DNA from: Jiangella alkaliphila
GTDB lineage: Bacteria; Actinomycetota; Actinomycetes; Jiangellales; Jiangellaceae
Reading direction: 5' to 3'
NCBI RefSeq assembly: GCF_900105925.1
Contig: NZ_LT629791.1
Location: 3,631,278-3,695,277 of the forward strand
Length of the DNA stretch: 64,000 nt
In this document: positions 1 through 10,330 of the stretch, in pieces
Layout: every line of letters starts with the position of its first letter
Numbering within the stretch: the first letter of the stretch is position 1
Program-made: the position numbers and the translations under genes
Notes under the pieces: model-generated
The model's input: the letters and a program-made list of their open reading frames with translations, nothing else
What the model was told of the DNA's origin: nothing
Databases searched by the model: none

Positions 1-2
1 GC

Positions 3-1388
3 ACAGGCTGGTTCGCCTGCAGCGACGAACGGGTCAACCGCCTGCACCAGGCCGCGGTCTGGAGCCTGCGCGGGAACGCCTGCGACATCCCGACCGACTG
101 CCCGACACGGGAGCGCGCCGGCTGGACCGGCGACTGGCAGGTGTTCGTCGCCAGCGCGGCGTTCCTCTACGACGTCGCCGGCTTCTCGGCCAAGTGGCTG
201 CGCGACCTCGCGTCCGATCAGTGGCGCGACGGCACCGTGCAGCACTTCGCACCGAACCCCGTTCCGATGGACATGCCCGGCAACCCGATCCCGCCCGGCT
301 CGGCCGGTTGGGGCGACGCCGCGGTGATCGTGCCGTGGGAGATCTACCGCGCCTACGGTGACGCCGGCGTGCTCGAGGAACAGTGGCCGTCCATGACGGC
401 ATGGGTCGACCGCGGCGCCCGTGCGGCGCGCGATCACCGCCACCCCGACCGGGTCGCGGTGCGGCCCAGCACCGCTGCGCACGAGCGCTATCTCTGGGAC
501 ACCGGTTTCCATTTCGGTGAGTGGCTCGAACCAGAGGTGCCCGAGTTCGATCCGATTGCGCTGGTCGCCGAGGATCACGGCGACCTCGCCAGCGCCTACC
601 TGCATCATTCAGCCGACCTGCTCAGCCGCAGCGCCGCCGTGCTCGGCCGCACCGGCGACGCGGACCGCTACGGCGAGCTCGCGGCGGCGGTCAAGGCGGC
701 CTGGCAACAGGAGTTCCTCGGCGCCGACGGCGCGCTGCTCCGCGACACCCAGGCCGCGCACGTCCGGGCGCTGGCGTTCGGCCTGGTCCCGGACGAGTTG
801 CGCGACTCGGTCGCCCAGCGCCTGGTCCAGCTCGTGCGCGAGGCCGGCACGCATCTCACGACCGGGTTCCTCTCGACCGGGTACCTGCTGCCGGTGCTCG
901 CGGAGACCGGCCATGTCGACGTCGCCTACGAGCTGTTGTTCCAGGACACCGAGCCCTCGTGGCTCACGATGATCGATCGCGGCGCGACGACGATCTGGGA
1001 GGACTGGCGAGGCATCGACGAGAACGGCGCGGCGTTGCTGTCGCTGAACCACTACAGCAAGGGTGCTGTCATCTCGTTCCTCCATCGCCATACGGCCGGC
1101 CTCACCCCGATCGACGACCAGCCGGGATATCGCCGATTCCGGGTCGCTCCACAGCCCGGCGGCGGGCTCACGCATGCACGTGCCATCCACGATTCGCCCT
1201 ATGGCCCGATCTCGGTCGCGTGGCGATCGGACGGCGAGACTTTCACACTCCATGTGAGTGTCCCGCCCGGTGCCACGGCCGACGTGATCCTTCCCGACGG
1301 TGACACGTTCGTCGCCGGCCCAGGACGGGTGCGGCGAACGTGCGCAGTTGACATGAATCGTTTCGGTCCCGCCGGAGCGGTGGTGTAG
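3..1388 (+). CDS. Alpha-L-rhamnosidase (GH78), C-terminal part, cut by window start
   Basis: Hydrolyses terminal alpha-L-rhamnose from glycosides. The frame is already open at the left edge, so the 5' end lies outside the window; 461 residues are visible. They begin just before the DCPTRERAGWTGD block, the start of the (alpha/alpha)6 catalytic barrel, which matches DCPQRDERLGWTGD in the second rhamnosidase at 14562. Later shared blocks are the RGATTIWEDW segment and the LNHYSKGAV segment, then a C-terminal beta domain ending in a pattern like VPPGATADVILPDG. The stop is TAG at 1386. No signal peptide can be judged. It lies upstream of, and co-oriented with, an ABC importer operon, which fits rhamnoside use. 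Family assignment is secure; the exact substrate is not known. Confidence 0.9.
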   Translation, partial: TGWFACSDERVNRLHQAAVWSLRGNACDIPTDCPTRERAGWTGDWQVFVASAAFLYDVAGFSAKWLRDLASDQWRDGTVQHFAPNPVPMDMPGNPIPPGSAGWGDAAVIVPWEIYRAYGDAGVLEEQWPSMTAWVDRGARAARDHRHPDRVAVRPSTAAHERYLWDTGFHFGEWLEPEVPEFDPIALVAEDHGDLASAYLHHSADLLSRSAAVLGRTGDADRYGELAAAVKAAWQQEFLGADGALLRDTQAAHVRALAFGLVPDELRDSVAQRLVQLVREAGTHLTTGFLSTGYLLPVLAETGHVDVAYELLFQDTEPSWLTMIDRGATTIWEDWRGIDENGAALLSLNHYSKGAVISFLHRHTAGLTPIDDQPGYRRFRVAPQPGGGLTHARAIHDSPYGPISVAWRSDGETFTLHVSVPPGATADVILPDGDTFVAGPGRVRRTCAVDMNRFGPAGAVV

Positions 1389-1430
1389 CGCCTCTGCGGG
1401 CATGCCGGCCGGCAGTCCGATTACCACGAT

Positions 1431-1538
1431 TCGTGACAGCTTTTCCGCGCGTCGTGACATCACAAGTCGACCCCGGATCATCTCGTCAGGCCTGTCATCG
1501 ATTGACAGCCGCCTCCTGAGGCTCTTAACGTCTCGTTA
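1431..1538 (+). promoter_or_regulatory. Promoter/operator region of the ABC importer operon
   Basis: The 270-base gap before the importer genes holds several symmetric sites. TCGTGACA occurs twice, at 1431 and 1452, spaced 21 bases (two helical turns). CTGTCA-TCGAT-TGACAG (1492-1508) is a perfect inverted repeat that contains a consensus -35, TTGACA (1502-1507). After a 17-base spacer comes a weak -10, TTAACG (1525-1530), lying in a second perfect inverted repeat, TAACG-TCT-CGTTA (1526-1538). The layout suggests repressor control of sugar uptake. The regulator is not identifiable from this window. Confidence 0.5.
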
Positions 1539-1658
1539 GGCAGTTGTTTCTTTGAGCGGAACAAGGCGTTCATTCAATGGACCCGCGCCGCGGGTTCGCC
1601 TCGTCTCCGGACTCAGCCGCCAAGTCGCGGGAGCCGGTGTCGCTGGGGAAGGGGTGCA

Positions 1659-2615
1659 ATGCTGGCCTACGTCTTGCGCCGGTTGCTCGTCGCGGCCCCT
1701 GTGCTGGTCGGGATCCTCCTGATCTCGTTCATCCTGGTTCAGCTGATGCCAGGAGACCCGGTACGGGCGTTGATGAGCCCCGAGGAGATGGCTGCCTCAC
1801 CCGAGTACGTCGCACGCCGCCGTGCGGAGCTGGGGCTGGACGATCCTGTGCTCGTGCAGTTCCTGGCCTGGGTGCGGGAGCTCGCCCAGGGCCACCTCGG
1901 GTACTCGTTCCACGGGCGGGTCCCAGTGGCCGAGCTGATCGGGGAACGGATCGGTCCTACCGTCCTCCTCGCCCTGGTCGCGCTGGCCATCGCGTTGATC
2001 GTCGGGATCTCCATCGGCGTGGTGGCGGCGCTACGGCAGAACTCCTGGTTCGACTACCTCGCATCCATCGGGAGCATGGCCGCGGTCTCCATCCCCGCCT
2101 TCTTCCTCGGCCTGATGGCCATCTACATTTTCTCCATCCAACTCGGGATCCTGCCCACCGGCGGCCTGAGGAGTCTGACGTCCGACGGATCCCTGGGCGA
2201 CAGCATCCGGCACCTGGTGCTGCCCGCGGGTGTGCTGGCGGCCAGCTTGGTGGGTCCGTACGTGCGGTACACCAGGCAGGGCATGCTCGAGGTCCTGCGT
2301 CAGGATTTCATGACCACCGCTCGCGCCAAGGGCGTCCCGCGATTCGGCGTCGTGGTCGGGCATGGACTTCGCAACACGCTGATCCCACTGACGACCGTGA
2401 TTGCCCTGCAGCTCCCTGGGCTGCTCACGGGGGTGCTCATCATCGAGGTCATCTTCTCCTGGCCGGGTCTCGGCCAGCTTGTCTATGACTCCATCATCGG
2501 ACGCGACTATCCGGTCATCATCGCCACGGTGTTTTTCAGTGCCGTTCTCGTCATGGTCGCCAACCTGCTCGCTGACCTGCTCGCCGCCGTCCTCGACCCC
2601 AGGATCCGACTATGA
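1659..2615 (+). CDS. ABC transporter permease, DppB/OppB type
   Basis: Inner-membrane permease of a peptide/nickel/oligosaccharide-type importer, 318 residues. A membrane helix starts almost at the N-terminus (residues 5-30), followed by the periplasmic-side LMPGDPV segment typical of DppB proteins and about five more helices. The conserved cytoplasmic EAA loop is near DFMTTARAKG, and the C-terminus ends ADLLAAVLDPRIRL, as in this family. The ATG at 1659 is preceded by a GGGGAAGGGG ribosome site. It is the first gene of a five-gene operon and overlaps the next gene by four bases. Confidence 0.93.
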   Translation: MLAYVLRRLLVAAPVLVGILLISFILVQLMPGDPVRALMSPEEMAASPEYVARRRAELGLDDPVLVQFLAWVRELAQGHLGYSFHGRVPVAELIGERIGPTVLLALVALAIALIVGISIGVVAALRQNSWFDYLASIGSMAAVSIPAFFLGLMAIYIFSIQLGILPTGGLRSLTSDGSLGDSIRHLVLPAGVLAASLVGPYVRYTRQGMLEVLRQDFMTTARAKGVPRFGVVVGHGLRNTLIPLTTVIALQLPGLLTGVLIIEVIFSWPGLGQLVYDSIIGRDYPVIIATVFFSAVLVMVANLLADLLAAVLDPRIRL

Positions 2616-3583
2616 GCGATGACATTCGTACTCAGGCGGTCCTCAGCGAACCGCCCCCCGAGCCACGACGTGACGTCGGCCGCATGGAGGCAAGGAGGGT
2701 CACCGCTGCCCCGGTCGCCGAGCCCCTTCCAGCGTCCATCCCGCCGATGCGGCTGGCGCTGCGCCGCTTTCGCCGGCACCGGCTGGCGTTCGCCAGTCTG
2801 CTGTTCATCGCAACGCTCGCGTTGCTCGCCGTTCTCGCGCCCCTCATCGCCCCGCACGATCCGAACGCCGTCAGCACGTCGGCGTTCCGGACACCACCGA
2901 GCGGCGATCACTGGCTCGGCACCGACTCCGCCGGGCGTGACGTGTTGTCGCGGCTGCTCTACGGGGCGCGGGTGTCACTCACCGTCGGCATCGCCGCCGC
3001 TCTCTCCGCAACCGCGCTGGGAACCGTGCTGGGGCTGATGGCCGGACTGCTCGGTCGATGGGTGGACGCCACCATCATGCGGCTGGTCGACACCTTCCTG
3101 TCGTTCCCGTCTCTGGTCGTGATCCTCGTGCTGGTGTCGGTCCTCGGACCGAGCGTCGGCACGATCATCGTCGTGATCGCACTGTTCGAATGGCCGGCCC
3201 CCTGCCGGATCGTGCGGCAGATGTCGCTCTCGATCAGGGAGGCGGACTACGTGCTCGCGGCCCGAGCTATCGGAGCGCGCAGAATATCCATCGCCCTACG
3301 TCACATGGTCGCGCCGGTGTTGCCGCCGCTGACCGTGGTGGCCACGCTGCTCAGCGCCGGCGCCATCCTGCTGGAGGCTGCCCTCTCGTTCCTGGGCCTC
3401 GGCGTGGAGCGGCCGCAGGCCACCTGGGGCGGGATGCTGCAGGACGCACAGTCGCTGACCATCGTGCAAGAGGTCCCGTGGATGTGGATTCCCGCCGGAG
3501 CCGCCATCGCCGTCACCGTACTCGCGATCAACTTCATCGGTGACGGACTGCGCGACGCCTTCGATCCGAGGCAGAACCCATGA
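2612..3583 (+). CDS. ABC transporter permease, DppC/OppC type
   Basis: Second permease of the importer, 323 residues. A hydrophilic N-terminal tail of about 50 residues precedes the first helix. Then comes the DHWLGTDSAGRDVLSRLLYGARVS block, which is diagnostic of DppC-type permeases, and five further helices. The EAA-type loop reads DYVLAARAIGARR, and the C-terminus carries GDGLRDAFDPR. The start ATG overlaps the stop of the upstream permease (ATGA at 2612), so the two are translationally coupled. The 50-residue leader is somewhat long for the family, but it is kept because the overlap fixes the start. Confidence 0.93.
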   Translation: MSDDIRTQAVLSEPPPEPRRDVGRMEARRVTAAPVAEPLPASIPPMRLALRRFRRHRLAFASLLFIATLALLAVLAPLIAPHDPNAVSTSAFRTPPSGDHWLGTDSAGRDVLSRLLYGARVSLTVGIAAALSATALGTVLGLMAGLLGRWVDATIMRLVDTFLSFPSLVVILVLVSVLGPSVGTIIVVIALFEWPAPCRIVRQMSLSIREADYVLAARAIGARRISIALRHMVAPVLPPLTVVATLLSAGAILLEAALSFLGLGVERPQATWGGMLQDAQSLTIVQEVPWMWIPAGAAIAVTVLAINFIGDGLRDAFDPRQNP

Positions 3584-4647
3584 CCGAGACAGTCGCATCC
3601 CCCCGCGCGTCCGCGGGCTCGTCCGGCGAGCCGTTGCTGTCCGTCCAGCACCTCTCCACCCGGATCGCGACGCAGACCGGCACGGTGCACGCCGTCAGCG
3701 ACGTCAGCTGGGAGATCCGCGCCGGCGAGATCCTCGGGATCGTCGGTGAATCGGGGTCGGGCAAGAGCGTCAGCGTGAGCTCGCTGATCAAGCTCCATCC
3801 GTCCCCGCCCGTCACGATCTCCGGCGGTCCCGTCATGTTCCAAGGGCAGGACCTGCTGGCCCTCTCCGAGCGGGAGTTGCGCCGCATCCGCGGCCGCGAG
3901 ATCGCCATGATCTTCCAGGACCCCATGACGTCGTTCAACCCGGTAAAGACGATCGGCCGGCAGATTTCCGAGGCCGTCCGGGTCCACGATCGCCGGGTCT
4001 CGCGCCGAGCCGCACGCGATCGCGCCGTCGAACTCCTCACGATGGTCGGTGTCCCGAGTCCCGAGGTGCGGTACAAGCAGTTCCCCCATGAGTACTCGGG
4101 CGGAATGCGGCAGCGGGCGATGATCGCGATGGCGATCGCCAACCAGCCGAAGCTGCTCATCGCCGATGAGCCGACCACGGCGCTGGACGTGACGATCCAG
4201 GCGCAGATTCTCGAGATCCTCAAGGTGGCGCAACGCGAGACCGACGCCTCGATCGTCCTCATCACCCATGATCTGGGCATCGTCGCCGAGCTGGCCGATC
4301 GCGTGCTGGTGATGTATGCCGGCCGCGTCGTGGAGTCGGCGCCGGTGCGCGAGCTCTTCCGCCGTCCCCGGCATCCGTACACCGTCAGTCTGCTGGAGAG
4401 CCTGCCGCGGCTCGACGTCGACGCCGATCGGCTGCTCCCCATCCCCGGGTCGCCGCCCAACCCAGTGCACCTACCGCCGGGCTGTGCCTTCGCTCCGCGC
4501 TGTTACCTGGCGCAGGGGCGCGAGCTCTGCCTCACCTCGCGCCCAGAGCTCCGGGCCGCCGGCACCGGCGGCCAGCTCACCGCCTGTCACTATGCCGCCG
4601 AGATCGACGGGCACGGCATCACTTCGCACGTGGGGGAGGAACGATGA
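3580..4647 (+). CDS. ABC transporter ATP-binding protein, DppD/OppD type
   Basis: Cytoplasmic ATPase powering the importer, 355 residues. Visible motifs are Walker A GESGSGKS (residues 56-63), the Q-loop in IFQDPM, signature YSGGMRQR (about 172-179), Walker B LLIADEP (about 192-198) and the H-loop LITHDLG. The C-terminal oligopeptide-transporter extension contains the cysteine set GCAFAPRC plus two later cysteines, as in DppD proteins where these can bind an iron-sulfur cluster. It overlaps both neighbours by four bases. Confidence 0.94.
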   Translation: MTETVASPRASAGSSGEPLLSVQHLSTRIATQTGTVHAVSDVSWEIRAGEILGIVGESGSGKSVSVSSLIKLHPSPPVTISGGPVMFQGQDLLALSERELRRIRGREIAMIFQDPMTSFNPVKTIGRQISEAVRVHDRRVSRRAARDRAVELLTMVGVPSPEVRYKQFPHEYSGGMRQRAMIAMAIANQPKLLIADEPTTALDVTIQAQILEILKVAQRETDASIVLITHDLGIVAELADRVLVMYAGRVVESAPVRELFRRPRHPYTVSLLESLPRLDVDADRLLPIPGSPPNPVHLPPGCAFAPRCYLAQGRELCLTSRPELRAAGTGGQLTACHYAAEIDGHGITSHVGEER

Positions 4648-5699
4648 CGAGCGCGTCGTCCACGCCCGTGACTGAATCGATCCATCCCAACGACGACCTC
4701 CACCGGCGCCTTTCTCGTGGCGCCCCACTGCTCGAGGTGGAGGACCTCACTGTGCGCTACCCCGTCACGTCGACAGTCCTGCGGCGCACGCTGGGTCACG
4801 TCCATGCCGTCGACGGCGTCGACCTCTCCATCGCGGCGGGCGAGACACTCGGCCTGGTCGGTGAGTCCGGCTGCGGGAAGTCGACGACCGGGCTCGCCGT
4901 CCTCCGGCTGATCGAACCCACGGGCGGGCGGATCCGCTTCCACGGGCACGACCTCAACAGCCTGGGCCCTCGGGCGCTGCGGGAGGTCCGCCGCGAGATG
5001 CAGATCGTCCTCCAAGACCCGTTCGCCTCGTTGGATCCGCGGATGACCGTCCAGGCGATCGTCGCGGAGCCACTCAAGGTGCATCGGGTGTGTCCCAACG
5101 GCGCCGCCCGAGACCGGCGAGTGGCCGAACTGCTCGACTTGGTGGGCCTCGACCCACGGCTCGCCACCCGCTACCCGCACGAGTTCTCCGGCGGGCAGCG
5201 TCAGCGCATCAGCATCGCCCGCGCGCTCGCGCTCGGGCCGCAGCTGCTCGTCCTCGACGAGCCCATCTCCTCGCTCGACGTCTCCATCCAGGCACAGATC
5301 ATCAATCTCCTGCGTGACCTGCAGGAAGAGCTGTCACTCTCTTATCTCTTCATCGCTCACGACCTTTCCGTGATCAAGCACATCTGCGATCGGGTCACCG
5401 TCATGTACTTGGGCCGCATTGTCGAGACCGGCACTCCTTACGAGGTCTATCGCCGGCCCACGCATCCGTACACCCAGGCGTTGCTCTCCGCCGTCCCCGT
5501 CCCCGACCCCGAACTCCGTGGCGAGAGCCAGCGCATCATCCTCCGCGGCGACGTTCCCGATCCACAGAATCCACCGTCCGGGTGCCGGTTCCGCACCCGG
5601 TGCTGGAAGGCGCAGTCCCTGTGCGCTGAGAAGTCACCCGAGCTCATCGACCGCACCGGTCAGGGCCACCTCAGCGCGTGCCACTTTCCATCCCTCTGA
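4644..5699 (+). CDS. ABC transporter ATP-binding protein, DppF/OppF type
   Basis: Second ATPase subunit, 351 residues, pairing with the DppD-like protein. Walker A GESGCGKS is at residues 73-80, the Q-loop is in [13 protein letters not shown] (a hallmark of the F-type subunit), the signature is FSGGQRQR, Walker B is LLVLDEP, and the H-loop is FIAHDLS. A C-terminal [12 protein letters not shown] segment and a cysteine-containing oligopeptide extension follow. The start overlaps the previous gene by four bases. A 25-base gap separates it from the binding protein gene, which is probably still in the same operon. Confidence 0.94.
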   Translation: MTSASSTPVTESIHPNDDLHRRLSRGAPLLEVEDLTVRYPVTSTVLRRTLGHVHAVDGVDLSIAAGETLGLVGESGCGKSTTGLAVLRLIEPTGGRIRFHGHDLNSLGPRALREVRREMQIVLQDPFASLDPRMTVQAIVAEPLKVHRVCPNGAARDRRVAELLDLVGLDPRLATRYPHEFSGGQRQRISIARALALGPQLLVLDEPISSLDVSIQAQIINLLRDLQEELSLSYLFIAHDLSVIKHICDRVTVMYLGRIVETGTPYEVYRRPTHPYTQALLSAVPVPDPELRGESQRIILRGDVPDPQNPPSGCRFRTRCWKAQSLCAEKSPELIDRTGQGHLSACHFPSL

Positions 5700-5724
5700 C
5701 AACGGACCAGGAATGGGATGAATC

Positions 5725-7374
5725 ATGAACCGCTCCACACGTAGGTGGGCCGTGGCGCTGACGGCGCTGGCGATGCTCGCCACAGCATGCACGTCGGGTA
5801 CCGACGACCTCGACAGCGAAGGGCCCGATCCGTCGTCGGCCCGGTCCACGCTCGAGATCGCCGGTGTCGGTGGGCCATCGGACGCCACCAGCCTGGTGCC
5901 GCATCAGGAGGACGGCCTGGGGTCGTTCCTCGAGACCCTGTTCACTCCCTTGTTCCAGATCGACGCCGCGAACGAGACGTACTCGAACCTGCTCGACTCG
6001 TGGACCGTCTCGGACGACGTACAGACGGTGACGCTCAAGTTGAAGGAGGACGCCGTCTGGAGCGACGAGACTCCGGTCACCTCCGCCGACGTGATCATGT
6101 CACTGACGCAGTACCTCGACCCCGCGATCAGCCTCTGGGCCGGCCGTATCGGTGGCATCGTGGGTCAGGCCGCGTACGTCGAGGGCACGGCCGACAGCAT
6201 CACGGGGCTGACCGCGCCCGACGACCGGACGGTGGTGGTGCAGCTCGAGCAACCGGATCTCGCGTGGCTGCCCAACCTGGGATACCTTGCCAAGTTCATG
6301 CCCGTCCTCCCGTCGCACATCCTCGGCGACGTCCCGCATGACCAGTTGCTCGCCCACGAGTACTTCACGACGTATCCGGTGACTAACGGCCCGTACCTGC
6401 TGGACGAGGTCGTTCGTGATCAGTACGTGAAGCTGGTCGCGAACCACAACTGGTCGGCGGGCGAGGCACAGATCGAAGAGATCTTCATCAAGAACGTCGC
6501 CACCGACGTGCTGAGCGCGCAGTTGGAGTCGGGCGAATCGCAGCTGATCACGGCCGTCAGCCCGGAGGAGGCGGACCGAGTCGGGTCGATCGACGGCGTC
6601 GAGGTGCAGAGCGCGACCGGGGCGGCGCCGAACAGCTGGTGGCTGATGAACTACGGCCCGATCAAGGATCCGCGAGTACGGCAGGCCATGGTCTACGCCA
6701 TCGACCGTCAGGGGATCTGCGACCAGGTGCTGCAGGGCCACTGCACGGTCCCCGCGGCGAACAACCGTCAACTGGCTCCAGAGTGGTCTCTCCCCACCGA
6801 CGATGTCATCGAGTACGACTACGACCCGGACCGGGCGCGCGAGCTGCTCGATGAGGCCGGCTGGGATCCTGGCACCGAGCTCACGTTCTTCGCCTTCGAC
6901 GCCGGCGGCATCCCTGACGCCGGCATCGAGATCGCCCAGGCCAACCTGGCCGAGGTCGGCATCAACTGGTCGATCGTCGACAGCGATGTCGCGACGACCT
7001 TCGAAGCCATCGAGACGGGTGGCGGTGCGGAAGTGCAGGGCTTCCCACTCGGCGGGGGCAACTTCGTCACCGATCCGAGTCAAGTCGCGGTTTACGCGGA
7101 TTGCGATGCGTTCTTCCCGAACGGTTCCAACCTCATTCACTACTGCGACCCGGCACTGGACGAGTTGTGGGACACCGGTCGTCGTGAGCCCGATCAGGCT
7201 CGGCGAGCGGAGATCTACCACGACGCCTTCAGGATCTTGAACGAGAACCCGATGGAGATCATCTTCTACGTCCAGGACCAGATCGTGGCCCACGACGCAC
7301 GGCTGCAAGGCGTACAGGCGCATCCGTCGGGCGACATCTATTGGAACGTCGCCGAATGGACCTGGGAGGAATGA
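5725..7374 (+). CDS. Extracellular solute-binding lipoprotein, family 5
   Basis: Captures substrate outside the cell for the adjacent importer; 549 residues. The N-terminus has positive charge, a hydrophobic stretch and a lipobox ending in ATAC with Cys22, so the mature protein should be lipid-anchored. The middle carries the SBP_bac_5 pattern (DSWTVSDD, VKLTLK-like, DGxPVTSADV as TPVTSADV) and later RVRQAMVYAIDR. Family 5 proteins mainly bind peptides but also oligosaccharides and nickel complexes. The flanking rhamnosidase and oxidoreductase genes favour a sugar or glycoside ligand, which is an inference. Its last codons overlap the next gene start. Confidence 0.92.
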   Translation: MNRSTRRWAVALTALAMLATACTSGTDDLDSEGPDPSSARSTLEIAGVGGPSDATSLVPHQEDGLGSFLETLFTPLFQIDAANETYSNLLDSWTVSDDVQTVTLKLKEDAVWSDETPVTSADVIMSLTQYLDPAISLWAGRIGGIVGQAAYVEGTADSITGLTAPDDRTVVVQLEQPDLAWLPNLGYLAKFMPVLPSHILGDVPHDQLLAHEYFTTYPVTNGPYLLDEVVRDQYVKLVANHNWSAGEAQIEEIFIKNVATDVLSAQLESGESQLITAVSPEEADRVGSIDGVEVQSATGAAPNSWWLMNYGPIKDPRVRQAMVYAIDRQGICDQVLQGHCTVPAANNRQLAPEWSLPTDDVIEYDYDPDRARELLDEAGWDPGTELTFFAFDAGGIPDAGIEIAQANLAEVGINWSIVDSDVATTFEAIETGGGAEVQGFPLGGGNFVTDPSQVAVYADCDAFFPNGSNLIHYCDPALDELWDTGRREPDQARRAEIYHDAFRILNENPMEIIFYVQDQIVAHDARLQGVQAHPSGDIYWNVAEWTWEE

Positions 7375-8820
7375 CGCTGCCTGCCCAGGACGCAGTCGAT
7401 CGGGATCGGCCCTCGCCGGGTGAGTACCTGGAACCGGCGAGGCTGATCCCGGTCGTCCGGGAGTGCGATGTCCTGGTCTGCGGCGGCGGCCCGGCGGGGA
7501 TCGGAGCCGCGATCGCGGCGGCGCGAACCGGCGCCAGGACGACGCTCGTCGAGACGCATGGCTTCCTGGGCGGGGTCTGGACGGCGGGCGTGCTCAGCCG
7601 GGTCATGGAGGCGGACAAGCCCGGGATCATGGCTGAGCTGACCCAGACCCTCGACGCTCGTGGCGCGCGCGCCGACAGCCGCGCCGCGTACTGCTACGAC
7701 ATCGAGGCGAATGAAGGTCGTCCTCGACGAGATGGCGCTGGCCGCGGGCGTCGATGTCCGATTGCACACCAGAGCCTCGGCGGCCGGCCGAGACGCGGCG
7801 AATCGGCTGGGCATGGTCATCACCGAGTCGAAGTCCGGCCGAGAGGCGTGGGCGGCGCGGGTCGTCGTCGACGCGACGGGTGACGGCGACGTCGCCGCGC
7901 TCGCGGGATGCCAGTACGACTACGGCCATCCCCGGACCGGTGAGACTCAGCCGATGAGCCTGATGGCACTGCTCACCGGTCTGCGTCTGGACGACGTCGC
8001 GGGGTTCGTCGCAGGAGGCGCGCGTCCGCCGGGCGGCCGCCATGCCGCGGTGCCACCGTCGCGCAGGTACCAGTCGGCAACCGCATCGCTGCTGGGCGAG
8101 CTCGGTCGCGCCGGCATCGAACCGTCGTTCACCGCGCCGACGTTGTGGTGCATCTACGAGGACCTGTTCGCGTTGATGGCCAACCATCAGTACGGCGTCT
8201 CGGCTCTGAACGCGGACGAGATCAGCCGGGCGACCATGGAGACACGCATCGAGATCGATCGCGTGGTGAGCGGTCTGCGGTCGCTCGGCGGTGTGTGGGC
8301 CGGACTCCGGCTGGTGGCGACGGGTGCACAGCTCGGTGTCCGCGAGGGGCGCCGCATACACGGGCGCTACCGGGTCACGGCCGCCGACATGCTGGACGGC
8401 AGAAGGCACCATGACGCCGTCTGCAGAGTGACGTCGCCGGCCGACATCTACGCGCTCTCGGCCGGCGAAGGAGGCTCTCTCAGCCGAGCGGCCGAGGAGA
8501 TCGGCGGGCCGGATCGACCATCGGACCGGGTTCGGACCCAGCCGTACGACGTTCCGCTGCGAGCGCTGATCGCTCGGGACGTCGACGGTCTGCTCACGGC
8601 CGGGCGGTGCATCAGCGGTGATTTCTTCGCCCATGGCAGCTATCGGATGACCGGCAACGCAGTGGCGATGGGGCAGGCCGCGGGTGTCACGGCTGCGATC
8701 GCCTCGACGACCCGGGTGCTGCCCCATGAGGTCCCGTGGGAGGTCGTCCAGAGGCAGCTCGAGTCGATCAACACTGTCGCTGCGGCCGGCCGCCGTGTGC
8801 CAGCCTCCCCGAGGGCGTGA
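7371..8820 (+). pseudogene. FAD-dependent oxidoreductase, frameshifted
   Basis: Homologue of the intact FAD oxidoreductase at 13059. The first part (from ATG 7371, overlapping the upstream stop, or from an upstream ATG at 7341) contains the dinucleotide-binding motif CGGGPAGIGAA and FLGGVWTAG. At 7707-7713 the reading GCG-A-ATG has one base too many: the frame that matches the family resumes exactly at ATG AAG (7711) with VVLDEMALAAGVDVRL, then DATGDGDVAALAGC, and a C-terminal GRCISGDFFAHGSYRMTGN block ending at 8820. In the paralogue the same join reads without a break. No slippery heptamer is visible, so a one-base insertion (mutation or assembly error) is the simplest reading. Confidence 0.85.
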
Positions 8821-8825
8821 CGTCG

Positions 8826-10321
8826 ATGGAAGTCCACAACGCTTCGGCGGCACCGACGCCTGGATCTCCGAAGTCGCCGACCGATGCACAGCTTCGTCGA
8901 TATGCCGCGCGCCGGCAGCTGGAGCTCACGCCGGCCGAGTTGGACGCCATCAGGCCGACCATCGACACGTTCCTCCGGACGCTCCAGGGATTGCCTGGCA
9001 TCGAGCAGCCCCGAGTCCGCCGCCGTCATCCGGATCGCGCGTCCGGCCGGCGGCCCGAGCCGGTGGAGGACCCGCACCACGCCATCAGCTACGTCTGTGA
9101 GATCCATGGTGCGCGGACCGGGCCGCTGGCAGGAATGCGCATCGGTGTCAAGGACAACATCGCGGTGGCGGGCCTGCCGATGGCCGCCGGAGCGGTGCGA
9201 CCTCCCCTGGACGGGCCAGGGGAGGATGCGATCGTCGTCGAGCGTCTCCTCGACGCCGGCGCGACGATCGTCGCGAAGACCGTGATCGGGCCGAACGCCG
9301 CGACGACGAATCCGATCGACCCGGCGTACTCGTCCGGCGGGTCTTCCTCGGGCTCGGCTGTCGCGGTGGCCACGGGGTTGGTCGATGGCGCGCTGGGGGC
9401 CGACCAGGGTGGGAGCATCCGGGTGCCGTCGGCTTGGTGCGGCGTCGTGGGCATGAAGGCCACTCACGGGTTGGTTCCGACCCACGGTCTCGTGCACTGG
9501 GACCGCACCCTCGATCACGTCGGGCCGATCACCCGGACGGTCGCCGACAACGCGGCCATGCTCGACGTGCTCGCCGGGGCGGGTCGTGCGGAGACGTACA
9601 CGAGTGCGCTGGATCGCGGCGTGCGAGGTCTTCGCGTCGGCGTGATCAGCGAGTGCCTCGACCGGTCGGTGTGTACAGCGGACACGCTCCGAGTCTTCGC
9701 CGAGGCCGAACGGACACTCACAGGTGCCGGGGCGGACCTTGTCCCGGTGTCCATCCCCCTGTGGGTCCACAGTCATGTGATCTGGCTGGCCGCAGCGGTC
9801 TCCGGGCTCGCCGCGACGGTCGAGTCGCTCGGCCAGGTCTACGGCCACTGGGAACGCGTCGACGTCGATCGCCTGGTCGCTACGGCACGTGAGATCATCG
9901 CAGGCCGCCCGCCGGACGTTCATGCGGACGTCGAGGCGCTGCTGCTGACGTACGAACACCTCCGGGAAGCGCACTTCGGCCTTCACTTCGCACAGGCTCA
10001 GAACCTGAGACTGGACCTGCGCCGTCACATCGACCGTGCACTGGTGGACGTCGACCTCCTGATCACGCCGACCTGGCCCGCCGGCCCGGCGAGAACGGTC
10101 ACGGACCAGGTGCGTGAGCCACCGGCCGGCGGCCCGCCGTCCATGCCGATGATGAACTGGACCTCCGCGCTCAATCTCACCGGCCATCCGGCCCTGACCG
10201 TGCCGGCGGGGTGCGGTGACGACGGATGCCACGAGGTCTTCAGATCATCGGCAGATGGCTCGACGAGTTCACGGTCTATCGCGCCGGCGCCGCGGTCGAA
10301 CGGGTCCGAGCCGAGGCCTGA
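8826..10321 (+). pseudogene. Amidase signature family protein, frameshifted near its 3' end
   Basis: Amidase signature hydrolase. The catalytic lysine is in RIGVKDNIAV, the signature serines are in SSGGSSSGSAVAVA, and the nucleophile region is GADQGGSIRVPSAWCG. The frame runs well to NLTGHPALTVPAGCGDDG (about 10225). One base then seems missing, because the expected ending (GLQIIGRWLDEFTVYRAG and stop TGA 10319) lies in the next frame. The shifted ending stops 10 bases before the convergent gene ends. Without the shift the protein would run about 100 codons antisense through the glycosyltransferase gene to 10622, with no family similarity. ATG 8826 follows the upstream stop by 5 bases. Confidence 0.85.
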
Positions 10322-10330
10322 CAGCACCGC

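Noticed and set aside
7700-7720. Programmed frameshift in the FAD oxidoreductase
   Set aside because: No slippery heptamer or downstream pseudoknot is visible, and the intact paralogue needs no shift. A simple insertion is more economical.
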